Source of the DNA: Nitrospirota bacterium
Lineage (GTDB): Bacteria > Nitrospirota > Thermodesulfovibrionia > Thermodesulfovibrionales > Magnetobacteriaceae
Direction of reading: 5' to 3'
Length of the DNA: 44,758 bases
Assembly (NCBI GenBank): GCA_015233725.1
Contig: JADFXD010000014.1
Span: 1-44,758, forward strand
Shown: in pieces, positions 1 through 6,843 of the stretch
How the letters are laid out: each line of letters begins with the position of its first letter
Numbering within the stretch: the stretch's first letter is position 1
Program-made: the position numbers and the translations under genes
Notes under the pieces: model-generated
What the model was told of the DNA's origin: nothing
The model's input: only the letters and a program-made list of their open reading frames with translations
The model's database searches: none

Positions 1-175
1 AGTCGGGATTACCCCCGTCGGTCTGCTTGGGGAGCGTTCTTACAACGATGTCTTTTCGGTTGGTCAGGGACAGGTACTTGTCGAGCAATCTTTCGAGTGC
101 CGAATAATAGGATTCCTCCCTTGCGTCTCCAAGATTGAAGGTGCTTGATATATCGCTTAAATAATTTGACAGCAT
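1..175 (-). CDS. Type ISP-like restriction-modification enzyme, N-terminus only (cut by window edge)
   Basis: The minus-strand frame from ATG at 175 stays open to the left edge (58 codons). The peptide contains SYYSALERLLDKYL and ends with TLPKQTDGGNPD. This resembles the N-terminal nuclease region of type ISP / large single-chain R-M enzymes, where the helical start is followed by a G-x-PD nuclease motif. The complete enzyme at 23564 has the same plan (SYRSALQVLLKHLL, then GAPDY), so the two are probably relatives. The frame was chosen because its codons give this pattern; the other long frame here, reading over the tRNA, does not. The gene begins 54 bases beyond the 3' end of tRNA-Pro, a common insertion point for islands. 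The catalytic E-x-K and the methylase domains lie outside the window, so intactness cannot be judged. Confidence 0.7.
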   Translation of the reverse strand, partial: MLSNYLSDISSTFNLGDAREESYYSALERLLDKYLSLTNRKDIVVRTLPKQTDGGNPD

Positions 176-184
176 TGTGCCAGA

Positions 185-205
185 CCCAAGAGCTTATCTC
201 TTGGG
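185..205. other. Perfect 8-bp inverted repeat between tRNA-Pro and the R-M gene
   Basis: CCCAAGAG at 185-192 and CTCTTGGG at 198-205 form an 8-bp stem with a 5-base loop, directly downstream of tRNA-Pro and just upstream of the R-M start codon. No T-run follows on the minus strand, so it is not a classical intrinsic terminator. It could be a processing or termination hairpin for the tRNA transcript, or an operator for the R-M gene. Confidence 0.5.
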
Positions 206-229
206 GTTTACCTTTTTGGGTTGGGGTTT

Positions 230-307
230 TGGTCGGGGCGACCCGATTTGAACGGGCGACCACTCGCACCCCAAGCGAGTGCGCTATCCAGGCTGCGCTA
301 CGCCCCG
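230..307 (-). tRNA. tRNA-Pro (anticodon GGG)
   Basis: Read on the minus strand, the 78 bases fold as a full cloverleaf. The acceptor stem CGGGGCG pairs with CGCCCCG and starts with the C1-G72 pair typical of bacterial tRNA-Pro. The D-stem is GCGC/GCGC. The anticodon stem CTCGC/GCGAG encloses the loop TTGGGGT, giving anticodon GGG. The T-stem is GCCCG/CGGGT with loop TTCAAAT. Discriminator A and an encoded CCA end complete it at 230. It reads codons CCC/CCU. Its first ten bases overlap the end of the upstream MerR gene. Confidence 0.96.
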
Positions 308-693
308 TTTTTCCGTAACCGATGCAATATCTCTCTCAACCGTCCACGGATCATGTCAATGGTCTCTCTCAGCTCCACATCGACGGCCTCTTCACTATCT
401 TCCTTTACCATGTCCATGTACTTGGAGCCCAGCTTCTTGCGAACCCCCTCTATTGTGAAACGCTCCTCGTACAGTAGCCGTTTTATCTCCAGCAGCATCT
501 CGATGTCTTTTTTCTGGTACATCCGCTGCCTGGACTTGCCCTTACGAGGTCTCAGGAAGTTAAACTCCGTCTCCCAATACCTCAGGACATAAGGCTCCAG
601 CTTTGTTATGCTGCTGACTTCCCCGATCTTGTAAAACAGTTTCTGTGGCAGCTCCTCCCGTTCATCCTGAGTAGTTGACGGTGACTTAAGCAT
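298..693 (-). CDS. MerR-family transcriptional regulator
   Basis: A 131-residue protein with an N-terminal MerR winged-helix domain (about residues 18-88): YKIGEVSSIT starts the helix-turn-helix, followed by LEPYVLRYWETEF and the wing with RQRMYQKKDI. A charged coiled-coil dimerisation helix follows (about 95-130). There is no C-terminal ligand-binding domain or cysteine cluster, so the inducer is unknown; this short MerR class commonly sits next to ihfA. It lies 64 bases downstream of ihfA on the same strand and probably shares its promoter. The last codons (N-G-A-stop) are read from the acceptor stem of tRNA-Pro, and the TAG stop is the tRNA's conserved bases 8-10. This suggests the mRNA and tRNA lie on one transcript and that tRNA maturation removes the end of the mRNA. 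Confidence 0.9.
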   Translation of the reverse strand: MLKSPSTTQDEREELPQKLFYKIGEVSSITKLEPYVLRYWETEFNFLRPRKGKSRQRMYQKKDIEMLLEIKRLLYEERFTIEGVRKKLGSKYMDMVKEDSEEAVDVELRETIDMIRGRLREILHRLRKNGA

Positions 694-757
694 ATCCCTG
701 CCTCAATACTACCTGCCCAATACTCCCTAACGACCCTTTGCCCTTTTGCCACATAAG

Positions 758-1030
758 CTACTCTACTGTGGCCTTCAAAAAATTACTCGGCTTAAAGGTG
801 ATCACGGTTCTTGACGTTATCTCTATATCCTCTCCGGTCTTTGGATTTCTCCCACGTCGCGACCTCTTTTTACGGACGTTGAATGAACCAAACCCAGAGA
901 TCTTTATAGACTCGCCATCAGCAAACGTCTGTTTCATGGTCTCAAGTATAACCTCTATGATCTCCTCAGCCTCTTTCTTTGGGAGACCAACGTTTTCAAA
1001 CAACGCATTCACTATATCGGCCTTTGTCAT
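758..1030 (-). CDS. ihfA: Integration host factor alpha / HU-family DNA-binding protein
   Basis: A 90-residue DNA-bending protein of the HU/IHF family, which compacts the nucleoid and shapes promoters and recombination complexes as a dimer. The N-terminal helices (MTKADIVNALFENVGL) are followed by the beta-arm region with the signature GFGSFNVRKKRSRRGRNP and the intercalating N-P-K-T-G tip near residues 61-65, then the closing TFKPSNFLKATVE. The length and the GRNPKTGE arm match IHF-alpha-like proteins better than generic HU. It is the first gene of an ihfA-merR-tRNA-Pro unit with a strong promoter at 1045-1073. A purine-rich stretch (GGGGGATAGGG) precedes the ATG. Confidence 0.93.
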   Translation of the reverse strand: MTKADIVNALFENVGLPKKEAEEIIEVILETMKQTFADGESIKISGFGSFNVRKKRSRRGRNPKTGEDIEITSRTVITFKPSNFLKATVE

Positions 1031-1044
1031 ACCCTATCCCCCTG

Positions 1045-1073
1045 ATTATATCAATAATTTAAGGGTTTGTCAA
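1045..1073 (-). promoter_or_regulatory. Consensus sigma-70 promoter for ihfA-merR-tRNA-Pro
   Basis: On the minus strand the sequence reads TTGACA, a 17-base spacer, then TATAAT. It is a perfect match to the sigma-70 consensus with optimal spacing. The -10 box ends 14 bases before the ihfA start codon, so the 5' leader must be very short. No other promoter is obvious before merR or the tRNA. Confidence 0.9.
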
Positions 1074-1090
1074 GACTTTTTTAAAGCGCT

Positions 1091-2113
1091 TTATAGCATT
1101 ATCTTTATAAACCTCTTTTCTTTTAAGGATTTTATCCAATCCTTGAAGGTCTTTTTTGACTTTTCAGCAAACAGCTCCCTGCGCACCTCATCCCTCACCT
1201 GGGTCTTGGTCTCAGTGGCCTTTTTTTCAACCAGTTGTACTATGTTCATCCCCTTGCCGGCTACGAATATCTTGCTGAACTCCCCCTCCTTCAACTGCTC
1301 TACGATGCCCAGGAAGTCCTTGTCCATCTCCTCCTTGTTGATAAAGCCTAGGTCGCCTCCGTCTGGGGCATTGGGGCCATCGGAGAACTGAGCTGCCAGC
1401 TTGCCAAAGTCCTCGCCCTTAAGCAGCCTGTCGTAGATGCCCTCGGCCTTCTTCTTCAGCGTCAATTCTTCAGCGACAACCTTGTCTTTACCGGCGTCAG
1501 CCACCTTGACTTTATCGGCATCAGTCACCTTGGATATGACGATCAACCGTATCCTGTATTGACTGGAGACCGCAACGGGCTTTTTGCCCTTGAGCCTATC
1601 GTTTATCTCCTCCTCCGTGACAACTACTTTATTGGAGACCTCCAAATTACCGAGCTTGCTTAATAGTATCTGCTCGTTAAGTCTCTTCTTATAATCCTCT
1701 ATGCTAAACCCTTCTTTCCTGAGCGCATCAAAAAACTCCTGCTCCGACAAGGAATACTTACGCCGTATGTCCTCAACCGCAGCATCCACTTCACCCTTGG
1801 AGACAGCAATGTTGCGCCCCTCGGCATACAGAAGCTGCACCTTGATATCGATCAGCGTATCAAGAAACTCCCGCTCGTACTTGCTCATAAAGGCCGCCTT
1901 CTCCGGTCCCTTGAGCTTTCTGAGCTCATCCCTCATCTCAAACTCCATCGCCTTGTACAGCTCACCCCACGTAATGACGTCCTTGTCTATTACCGCCACA
2001 ACACGGTCAAGAACCACTGGCCCTGTCCCCGCCACCGCCACTTTGCAGCTAAATAATACAGCGAAACACAACAACACATACCTAAATATCAACCTATTTT
2101 TAATCTCTATCAC
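1091..2113 (-). CDS. SurA/PpiC-type periplasmic peptidyl-prolyl isomerase chaperone
   Basis: Predicted foldase that helps outer-membrane proteins fold in the periplasm. From the GTG at 2113 the protein has 340 residues and begins with a good signal peptide: basic n-region, hydrophobic LIFRYVLLCFAVLF, cleavage after KVAVA. A SurA_N-like helical domain follows (VLDRVVAVIDKDVITWGEL and VSKGEVDAAVEDIRRKYSLS), then a parvulin domain in the C-terminal half (FGKLAAQFSDGPNAPDGGDLGF, a hallmark of PpiC/SurA). Only one parvulin domain is present, where E. coli SurA has two. The frame is open upstream to 2233, but that stretch is read from the dispersed repeat at 2199 and is unlikely to be translated. 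It ends 18 bases upstream of the ihfA promoter. Confidence 0.85.
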   Translation of the reverse strand: MIEIKNRLIFRYVLLCFAVLFSCKVAVAGTGPVVLDRVVAVIDKDVITWGELYKAMEFEMRDELRKLKGPEKAAFMSKYEREFLDTLIDIKVQLLYAEGRNIAVSKGEVDAAVEDIRRKYSLSEQEFFDALRKEGFSIEDYKKRLNEQILLSKLGNLEVSNKVVVTEEEINDRLKGKKPVAVSSQYRIRLIVISKVTDADKVKVADAGKDKVVAEELTLKKKAEGIYDRLLKGEDFGKLAAQFSDGPNAPDGGDLGFINKEEMDKDFLGIVEQLKEGEFSKIFVAGKGMNIVQLVEKKATETKTQVRDEVRRELFAEKSKKTFKDWIKSLKEKRFIKIML

Positions 2114-2198
2114 CCCGCTTTTTATTTTATTCGTCTCATAGCCTATATAATGCCATATCAACGCCAAAAATGCAACAAGAAAAGAAAAAAGACAAAAA

Positions 2199-2260
2199 GG
2201 GGCGGCTCCGCCCCCCTTTAGAACCCCCTGCAAGGGGTCACGGACCCCTTGACCCCATAA
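2199..2260 (+). repeat. Dispersed GC-rich repeat, copy A (uninterrupted form)
   Basis: Composite intergenic repeat made of a 7-bp hairpin (GGGGCGG CT CCGCCCC), a linker CCTTTAGAACCCCCTGC, a second hairpin (AAGGGGTC ACG GACCCCTT) and an end GACCCCATAA. Related copies occur at 6718, 8951, 12555, 13447, 18093 (inverted) and 20191. This copy lacks the extra inserted palindrome seen in copies E and G. It lies upstream of the surA-like gene and forms a spurious extension of that reading frame. Similarity to the inverted copy at 18093 continues about 10 bases past the module (ATAAAAGTG then TATGT). Confidence 0.9.
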
Positions 2261-2389
2261 AAGTGTTATGTATACCAGAAAAAACAGGTTTGCAAATTAG
2301 AGTTAATAATCCATACTGGTTAATCTGCTATTTTTCTTGCAAACTCTATTTAGTTTAGTATATCTTGTATTTAATCAAATCAAAACCTG

Positions 2390-2619
2390 CTATAAACCAA
2401 CCCACTCATCAACCGATATCTTGTTGCCAATAATATCCTCGACCTCCTGAATCATCATTTTCAACTGAGATATTGAGTACTCATTATTAGAAGGTATTGA
2501 CAGACGGTTTCGGTTATAGACCATATACTGGTGGCGATTTCCAGAGAAAGGCCCCTTAAACCGATTTGACGCAATTTACAAATAAAGGCCCTACGTTTAC
2601 AAGGTAACCACTGTGTCAC
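2390..2619 (-). pseudogene. HicA/YcfA-like toxin, frameshifted remnant
   Basis: Two minus-strand frames join into one HicA-like protein, a small mRNA-cleaving toxin family. A GTG at 2619 starts an open stretch reading LPCKRRAFICKLRQIG. After a one-base loss in a TTTAAG tract near 2565, the other frame continues GPFSGNRHQYMVYNRNRLSI to ...ISVDEWVGL and TAG at 2390. GPFSGNRHQYM and the terminal DEW-type end match the YcfA/HicA group with a G-x-H active site. The total length is one base short of 77 codons, consistent with a single deletion. It overlaps the hicB-like gene by 23 bases, as expected for one operon. No intact copy is present, so it should be inactive. Confidence 0.65.
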
Positions 2620-2879
2620 GAATAAACTGCTTGTTCAGATCAATATTTGAGATTACCGGCAAGGGATGACCCATCTTAAGTCCGAGTAGTATCCAGCCTT
2701 CCAATGTGGAACTAAGCTCATTCTCACATTCATTCAGTCTGCCCCCAAAGGCTATGACACCTTTACATAATTGGTATCCGGCCAACAAAGGTATTGTCCT
2801 CCAGTCTGTCATATACGGCAGCAGACATTGCCTGCATTATATATTCATTCACAATATCAGGTGTAATACTTACCCTCAT
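2597..2879 (-). pseudogene. HicB-like antitoxin, frameshifted remnant
   Basis: The ATG at 2879 begins MRVSITPDIVNEYIMQAM and continues YDRLEDNTFVGRIPIM before a stop. The neighbouring frame picks up with KGVIAFGGRLNECENELSS and LEGWILLGLKMGHPLPVI to TAA at 2597. Joined, this is a HicB-type antitoxin: a degenerate partial RNase-H-like fold followed by the common L-E-x-W-ILLGL-x-x-G-x-x-LPVI element. The combined length is 94 codons plus one base, so one frameshift near 2765-2770 explains it. Both partners of the pair carry a frameshift, so a decayed module is more likely than one random error. It is transcribed away from the NACHT gene. Confidence 0.65.
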
Positions 2880-3028
2880 AAATTATGATAACGTTATTAC
2901 AGTTAGTTGTCAAGGTAAAAGTTCTGCTGGATATGCACTAAGGTATGTGATGTAAAAGGTTCACTGGATTTTTTCCCTGTGAGGAGGGTAAACTATAACT
3001 ATAGCATAATATAGTAAAGGAGTGGACT

Positions 3029-5701
3029 ATGGCTAATGGAGGTTCGGGAATTGTAGCAAAAAAACCTGACTCAATATGGGATAGACCTGTTGAGATTAAA
3101 TCTAAAGACGTTTTGAAGGCATTGTCCAACGGTATTGGTAAAGTTGCAGTAACTAAAAAATGGTGGGGTGTAGGCCCTGATGTTATTGACGCAATTACCG
3201 CCGTTGGGTTTAAGACCGAGCCAGGGCAACTGGCATTTCAGTTGATCAGCCGATCAATCGCAAGGGCTGCGATAGCCTTGCTTGGTGAAAGTGTCGGTGA
3301 GCAGCTCGCTACCGATCGGAGTAAGTCTGATCATGTGATCGACCAGATCGATGGCGTCATTGCCAGTGGGGATGCCGTCTGTATCGACAAGAGATTTATG
3401 GATCGCCCTGCCGAATTGCCCGTCTTAAAAGACCTCCAGGGTGTCATCAAACAGTGGCTTGTTGGATGCGGTCTGGATGACAAGGTGGATGTTAACCGTC
3501 TGCCTATAGAGTTTGTCAAGGCGCTTGATCAGGAGTGGCGCGAGAATGAGGCTACATACAGACCTATTATCGAGGCGCTGGAGGGGCCATTCAGGAAGGC
3601 CTTTGAACGCGATCTGGGATGGGTCAGGTATGCTGGTCTGCTTAGGCGTAATACGGAGGAAAAGGTCTTTGACGAGCCTTTTGGACTGGATCAGTTGTAC
3701 ATCCCGCTTAACGCATATTATGTTGAGGGGGACTCCGAGGAAAAGAAGAGTCGCGTCGTGGCCGCCCTTGAGGACGAGATCACGCGATGGTTGCAGGAGA
3801 CCGATAAGAAAGACGCCATCCGCGTCATCAGCGGCGGGCCAGGCAGCGGGAAATCGACCTTCGCCAAGATGTTTGCGGCCAAGTTGGCTCAGGAAGGGTC
3901 GGTAAAGGTCATATATGTCCCATTGCATATGATTAATGCAACCAAGGACTTAGTAGAAGAGATAGGCGAGCTTGTTAAAGCTGAAAAAACACTTGCACAG
4001 AATCCTCTTGACCTGGATTCTCCTGAACCTAACCTGTTGGTGATCCTTGATGGCCTGGACGAGTTGTCGATCCAGGGCAAGGCGGCGGCTGAGACGGCCA
4101 AGGCCTTTGTCGTTGAGGTTGAAAGAACCGTCAACAAATATAACCTTCAGAAGTTTTGCCTCCGGGTGCTTATAAGCGGGCGTGAAATCGTTGTGCAGGA
4201 GAGCGAGAAAGAGTTCAGGCGCAAGGGTCAAATTCTTACGCTTCTACCCTATTTTACGCCCTATGAGGAAAAGGGAGATTACGACGACCCGGAAGGGATT
4301 TTGCAGCAAGACCTGCGTGATCGTTGGTGGAGGCGATATGGTTCCTTAAAGGGTACGGGATATGAGGACATGCCAGGAGACCTCAAACGTGACGACCTCG
4401 ACGAAATCACCGCCCAACCCCTGTTGAACTATCTGTTGGCCCTAAGTTACATGGGTGGAGGGATAGACTTTTCAAAGGAAGTTACCCGGAATAATATTTA
4501 TAATGACCTGATAGTCAAAGTTCATAAGCGCGAATGTGAAAACCGTAGCTTTTGCATGGAACTCAAAGACTTTAGGCGTGTGCTTGAAGAGATTGGCCTT
4601 GCGGCGTGGCAGAGTGGTGATGGGCGAAAGACAACGGTGCAGGAGATAGAAGTTCTATGTAAGGAGAGCAAACTTAATAGCCAGCTTGAGGCTTTTATGG
4701 AGACAGCAAAGGCCGGTGTGACACGATTGCTTGCAGCGTTCTTCTTTCGCAGGTCTGAGGATGTAGGTGGAGACAAGACCTTTGTCTTTACGCACAAGAG
4801 CTTTGGCGAGTATCTGGCCGCTTGCCGGATAGTTCGGGCCATGGAGAGGATAAACCGTAATATGCAGGTTCGAGACCTTGACCCAGAGGATGTTTGGACT
4901 GAGCGTAAGGCGCTCGTGCATTGGGCAGAAATATGTGGCCCAAGCGACATTTCACGAAACATCCATGAATTCCTACTCAATGAGGTACAGTTACGCTCAA
5001 AGGAAGAAGTTCAGCAGTGGCAAGGGTGTTTTACCAAGTTGTTTAACTATGTGTTAAGGCATGGGATGCCAATGGAGGCAGTTAGTACCGAATACAGAAA
5101 GGTTGACACATTCCCCAAGATGCTCTTTCAATCGAGGAATGCAGAAGAGGCGCTACTTGCAGCTCTAAATGCCTGCGCTCGCAAGACCGAGGACTTTAGC
5201 GCTATTGAACATCCCACACCTGAGGCATTTGGGACATGGTTTAAGCGAATTCAAGGGCAGCCAATTTGGTTTGAAAACATTTTGGCAGCAATGTGTCTAT
5301 CTTTTTTGAACCTAAAAGGTGTTAATTTAGGGCTAACCGATTTTAGCTATGCCAACCTAAGCAGAGCCGACCTCTCAGATTCTGACCTCTCAGATTCCGA
5401 CTTTACAGATGCCGACCTCAGTAGAGCTAACCTACAATTTGCCGATTTCAACTATGCCGATTTAACTAGAGCCAACCTCAGTGGAACCAACCTCAACAGA
5501 GCCAAATTCAACGGAACCTACCTAAGTGGAGCCAACCTTACAGATGCCAACCTCATGGTAGCCGACCTAAGTGGAGCCAGTCTCAGACGTGCCAATCTCA
5601 GTAGAGCCAACCTCATTGGAGCCAACCTCATTGGGGCCGACCTCACAGGCGCTATCTTGACAGATGCCAACCTTGGCGAAATCAGTGTTGAAGATACATA
5701 A
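3029..5701 (+). CDS. NACHT-family STAND ATPase with C-terminal pentapeptide repeats
   Basis: An 890-residue cytoplasmic protein. Residues 1-230 form a mostly helical N-terminal region I do not recognise. A NACHT P-loop NTPase follows: Walker A G269-GPGSGKST and Walker B LLVILDGLDEL with D341 and the paired acidic residues typical of NACHT. A winged-helix/helical region comes next (about 420-640: FTHKSFGEYLAA, a known NACHT C-terminal signature). From about residue 760 to 885 it carries about two dozen pentapeptide repeats A(D/N)Lxx, a quadrilateral beta-helix that would be the ligand-sensing end. Bacterial NACHT proteins include phage-sensing abortive-infection proteins, so defence is likely but inferred. 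AAAGGAG precedes the ATG by 6 bases. The PfkB gene starts 25 bases after the stop. Confidence 0.9.
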   Translation: MANGGSGIVAKKPDSIWDRPVEIKSKDVLKALSNGIGKVAVTKKWWGVGPDVIDAITAVGFKTEPGQLAFQLISRSIARAAIALLGESVGEQLATDRSKSDHVIDQIDGVIASGDAVCIDKRFMDRPAELPVLKDLQGVIKQWLVGCGLDDKVDVNRLPIEFVKALDQEWRENEATYRPIIEALEGPFRKAFERDLGWVRYAGLLRRNTEEKVFDEPFGLDQLYIPLNAYYVEGDSEEKKSRVVAALEDEITRWLQETDKKDAIRVISGGPGSGKSTFAKMFAAKLAQEGSVKVIYVPLHMINATKDLVEEIGELVKAEKTLAQNPLDLDSPEPNLLVILDGLDELSIQGKAAAETAKAFVVEVERTVNKYNLQKFCLRVLISGREIVVQESEKEFRRKGQILTLLPYFTPYEEKGDYDDPEGILQQDLRDRWWRRYGSLKGTGYEDMPGDLKRDDLDEITAQPLLNYLLALSYMGGGIDFSKEVTRNNIYNDLIVKVHKRECENRSFCMELKDFRRVLEEIGLAAWQSGDGRKTTVQEIEVLCKESKLNSQLEAFMETAKAGVTRLLAAFFFRRSEDVGGDKTFVFTHKSFGEYLAACRIVRAMERINRNMQVRDLDPEDVWTERKALVHWAEICGPSDISRNIHEFLLNEVQLRSKEEVQQWQGCFTKLFNYVLRHGMPMEAVSTEYRKVDTFPKMLFQSRNAEEALLAALNACARKTEDFSAIEHPTPEAFGTWFKRIQGQPIWFENILAAMCLSFLNLKGVNLGLTDFSYANLSRADLSDSDLSDSDFTDADLSRANLQFADFNYADLTRANLSGTNLNRAKFNGTYLSGANLTDANLMVADLSGASLRRANLSRANLIGANLIGADLTGAILTDANLGEISVEDT

Positions 5702-5726
5702 ATTACATTAGAAGGAGACATATTGC

Positions 5727-6680
5727 ATGAATATACTTGTTTCGGGTTCTTTGGCTTACGACAGGATAATGGACTTTCCTGGCCGGTTTGCCGACCATAT
5801 CTTACCGGATAAGATACACATACTAAACGTGTGTTTTATGATCAACGGACTGAAGGAGAATTTTGGCGGTACGGCTGGCAACATCGCCTACACCCTCTCA
5901 CTCCTGGGGGAGACCCCAAACGTCATCGCCACCGCCGGGCGAGACTTTGAGCATTACCGGCAATGGCTCAGGCAATGCGACATACCCTCTCACAACGTCA
6001 CCATCATAGAGGAAGAGCTGACCGCAGGGGCATACATCACAACCGACATGTCCGATAACCAGATAACGGCCTTCAATCCCGGGGCCATGAAGCACCCCAC
6101 GAGGTTTGACTTCGAGTTCGTCGATCCGGCCAGGGACATCGCGATCGTCGCCCCTGGCAACCTCGAGGACATGTTCGAGTTTATCAAGGTCTACAAGCAA
6201 AGGGGCATACCCTACATCTTTGACCCGGGTCAGTCGCTACCCCAGTGGAATAAAGCAAGGCTCACGGAGATGATAACCGGCGCTAAGATATTTATCAGCA
6301 ACGACTACGAGCTACAACTTACAATTGAGACGACATTTGCATCCCTGGAGGAGATCGCCCGGATGGCTGAGGCTGTCATCACGACCAAGGGCGAGTTTGG
6401 CTCCACCATAATAAGAGACAACAACGGAGAGCTGGACAAGACGGATATCCCCCCCGTGGGGGTCAAGACCGTCTGTGACCCAACAGGGGCCGGAGATGCC
6501 TACAGGGGCGGATTGATCAAGGGGTTGCTCATGCCAGGGGGCAACCTCGAACATGCCGCCATGATGGGCTCTGCCGCGGCCTCCTTCTCCGTAGAGACAT
6601 ACGGGACGCAGAACTTCCGCTTCACAAGGGAGGAGTTTAACGAGCGTTTTGAATCGAACTTTAGGAAGGTGGCCTACTGA
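5727..6680 (+). CDS. PfkB-family carbohydrate/nucleoside kinase (adenosine kinase-like)
   Basis: A 317-residue ribokinase-fold enzyme that phosphorylates a sugar or nucleoside with ATP. The N-terminal PfkB signature region is GGTAGNIAYTLSLLGE (about residues 47-62). The C-terminal signature is DPTGAGDAYRGG, with D257 the expected catalytic base and GAGD the anion hole. The opening MNILVSGSLAYDRIMDFPG, the acidic NDYEL motif before the nucleotide site and the overall length resemble the adenosine-kinase-like group found in many anaerobes and in mycobacterial AdoK, but substrate cannot be fixed from sequence. It has its own ribosome-binding site (GAAGGAG) and lies 25 bases after the NACHT gene, so it may be co-transcribed with it. 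Copy B of the dispersed repeat follows its stop. Confidence 0.88.
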   Translation: MNILVSGSLAYDRIMDFPGRFADHILPDKIHILNVCFMINGLKENFGGTAGNIAYTLSLLGETPNVIATAGRDFEHYRQWLRQCDIPSHNVTIIEEELTAGAYITTDMSDNQITAFNPGAMKHPTRFDFEFVDPARDIAIVAPGNLEDMFEFIKVYKQRGIPYIFDPGQSLPQWNKARLTEMITGAKIFISNDYELQLTIETTFASLEEIARMAEAVITTKGEFGSTIIRDNNGELDKTDIPPVGVKTVCDPTGAGDAYRGGLIKGLLMPGGNLEHAAMMGSAAASFSVETYGTQNFRFTREEFNERFESNFRKVAY

Positions 6681-6717
6681 TAAGTATGGGTATATTTATG
6701 ACATCACGGTCAAGCAT

Positions 6718-6808
6718 TATGGGGTCAAGGGGACTGGTCCCCTTGCAGGGGAGGTTAAGGAGGGGGCGGAGCCGCCCTCCTTACAGGGGGCCAGGGGACG
6801 GAGTCCCC
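6718..6808 (-). repeat. Dispersed GC-rich repeat, copy B (inverted)
   Basis: Minus-strand-oriented copy between pfkB and rnr. It has the hairpin AAGGGGAC/GTCCCCTT, the GGGGGCGG AG CCGCCCCC hairpin, and an added small hairpin GGGGAC GGA GTCCCC near 6794-6808. Compared with copy A, the arm GGTC/GACC has become GGAC/GTCC on both sides, a compensatory change. The element occupies most of the 163-base gap. Confidence 0.88.
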
Positions 6809-6843
6809 AATCCCTTTCTTAAATATAGGCAGGTACGTATCAT

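Noticed and set aside
185-205. Intrinsic terminator after tRNA-Pro
   Set aside because: A good stem but no T-run on the minus strand; kept only as an inverted repeat.
9-269. 86-codon minus-strand frame over the tRNA
   Set aside because: It reads through tRNA-Pro and its codons make no family sense; the other frame from 175 gives a recognisable R-M N-terminus.
2170-2358. 62-codon plus-strand frame over repeat copy A
   Set aside because: Composed of repeat sequence, no ribosome-binding site.
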